From: Peptococcaceae bacterium
Lineage (GTDB): Bacteria > Bacillota > Peptococcia > DRI-13 > UBA5745
Assembly (NCBI GenBank): GCA_031264885.1
Contig: JAISDM010000111.1
Span: forward strand, 1-13,127
DNA: 13,127 bases
Reading direction: 5' to 3'
Positions 12,685-13,127 of this stretch are shown here, one piece after another; positions within the stretch are counted from its first letter, which is position 1, and the number at the start of each line of letters is the position of its first letter. A program made the position numbers and the translations under genes. Under the pieces are notes generated by a model, which was not told where the DNA came from, searched no databases, and worked only from the letters and a program-made list of their open reading frames with translations.

Positions 12685-12721
12685 CGAATCCGCTTCCAAG
12701 GGATATTTTAATGCGGATTCG
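12685..12721. repeat. Inverted repeat CGAATCCGC / GCGGATTCG
   Basis: Nine-base arms at 12685-12693 and 12713-12721 are perfect complements around a 19-base loop. It lies between the palindrome and the 78-bp repeat element. No function is apparent. Confidence 0.4.
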
Positions 12722-12731
12722 TATGATGCCG

Positions 12732-12809
12732 ACGCGTTATACACGATACCGTAGGGGCGGCATTCTGCCGCCCGAAAATCCGGATCCGCCCATGCCTGCT
12801 ATAACGCGT
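12732..12809. repeat. 78-bp element with 10-bp inverted ends holding repeat unit E
   Basis: ACGCGTTATA (12732-12741) and TATAACGCGT (12800-12809) are perfect inverted ends. Between them lies the complete hairpin copy at 12750-12774: arms 12755-12762 and 12766-12773, loop TTC. No protein can be encoded. It resembles a very small MITE or a REP unit with flanking arms. No obvious target-site duplication is seen. Confidence 0.55.
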
Positions 12810-12858
12810 TTCGCTAAATCATGCCAAGCTGCGAATCGCAGATATCGTACGGTTACGC

Positions 12859-12887
12859 TTGAAATCCCGCTCGGCTTGTGATATGTT
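12859..12887 (+). promoter_or_regulatory. Sigma-A promoter for the plus-strand edge gene
   Basis: TTGAAA (12859-12864), a 17-bp spacer and TATGTT (12882-12887) give 5/6 and 4/6 matches. The start of transcription would be near 12894, about 37 nt before the ATG. Confidence 0.55.
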
Positions 12888-12930
12888 GAATCAAAAGGGT
12901 CAATACCAATCTCATTGGAGGTGGTTATAT

Positions 12931-13127
12931 ATGAAACGGATGTATTTGCTCTCTGTGTTTACAGCGGTTATTCTTTTCTGCCCGGCCACTTTGGCGCACG
13001 CTTCCGAGAGGGCCTGGGACGTTTCGCCTTTTGTGAGCGGCGGACGCGTGTTCGTTCCTTTGCGAATGGCGGCGGAAACCCTTTCATGCCAAACCGTGTG
13101 GGACGACGCGGCAAAAGCGGCGACAGT
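12931..13127 (+). CDS. Secreted copper-amine-oxidase-N-domain protein, 5' part
   Basis: This open frame runs off the right end with 65 complete codons visible and no stop. ATG at 12931 has GGAGGTGG about 6 nt upstream. The N-terminus is a clear signal peptide: MKRMYLLSVF, then a hydrophobic core, with cleavage likely after LAHA near residue 24. After it comes SGGRVFVPLRMAAETLSCQT and VWDDAAKAAT. This is the typical start of the small copper amine oxidase N-terminal domain found in many secreted or cell-wall Clostridia proteins. Despite the name, such domains rarely mean oxidase activity. The rest of the protein and its function cannot be seen. It is divergent from the redox trio. Confidence 0.8.
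   Translation, partial: MKRMYLLSVFTAVILFCPATLAHASERAWDVSPFVSGGRVFVPLRMAAETLSCQTVWDDAAKAAT

Overview
The window looks like chromosome of an anaerobic, spore-forming member of the Clostridia. It carries the start of the spoIIIA operon and an intact pro-sigK. It also has the Firmicutes backbone order yqeG, shikimate kinase, PilT-like ATPase, ComFB, M24B peptidase, efp, CD1247-type protein, spoIIIA. Strong AGGAGG-type ribosome sites, GTG/TTG starts and moderately GC-rich codons fit this. I cannot place the genus. Almost every gene is on the minus strand, so transcription runs from high to low coordinates. The exception is a truncated plus-strand gene at the right edge.

Layout from right to left. 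(1) 12931-13127 (+): 5' end of a secreted protein with a copper-amine-oxidase-N-type domain. (2) 12547-12930: intergenic, with a promoter for each side, a near-perfect 21-bp palindrome and two copies of a GTAGGGGCGGC hairpin repeat. One copy sits inside a 78-bp element with 10-bp inverted ends. (3) 12546-11005: a tightly packed redox trio: a membrane-anchored TlpA-type thioredoxin, a 43-residue CXXC membrane peptide of the CD1871A type, and a NapH-like polyferredoxin. (4) 10629-11004: non-coding, three degenerate tandem copies of the same hairpin repeat plus one inverted copy. (5) 10628-9933: uninterrupted pro-sigma-K. (6) 9871-7775: yqeG, shikimate kinase and a PilT-family ATPase, with a good sigma-A promoter in front and overlapping or touching genes. 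(7) 7639-5124: ComFB-family protein (behind a possible sigma-H promoter), M24B peptidase, EF-P and an acidic zinc-ribbon protein. (8) 4974-1880: a transport and oxidation cassette: a sodium:solute symporter, two single-helix mini-proteins and a zinc alcohol dehydrogenase. It begins with a near-consensus promoter preceded by tandem direct repeats. (9) 1799-11: spoIIIAA, spoIIIAB and spoIIIAC.

How the genes fit together: the backbone genes serve translation (efp), aromatic biosynthesis, peptide turnover and mother-cell sporulation. Two accessory modules interrupt it. The symporter/mini-protein/dehydrogenase cassette lies between the efp block and spoIIIA, and probably imports and oxidises one alcohol or related substrate. 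The TlpA/CXXC-peptide/polyferredoxin trio is bracketed by the hairpin repeats and probably moves electrons across the membrane to an extracytoplasmic thiol protein. The most interesting points are the two symporter mini-proteins, the redox trio, a PilT-family ATPase lacking its catalytic glutamate and histidine, and the covarying hairpin repeats.
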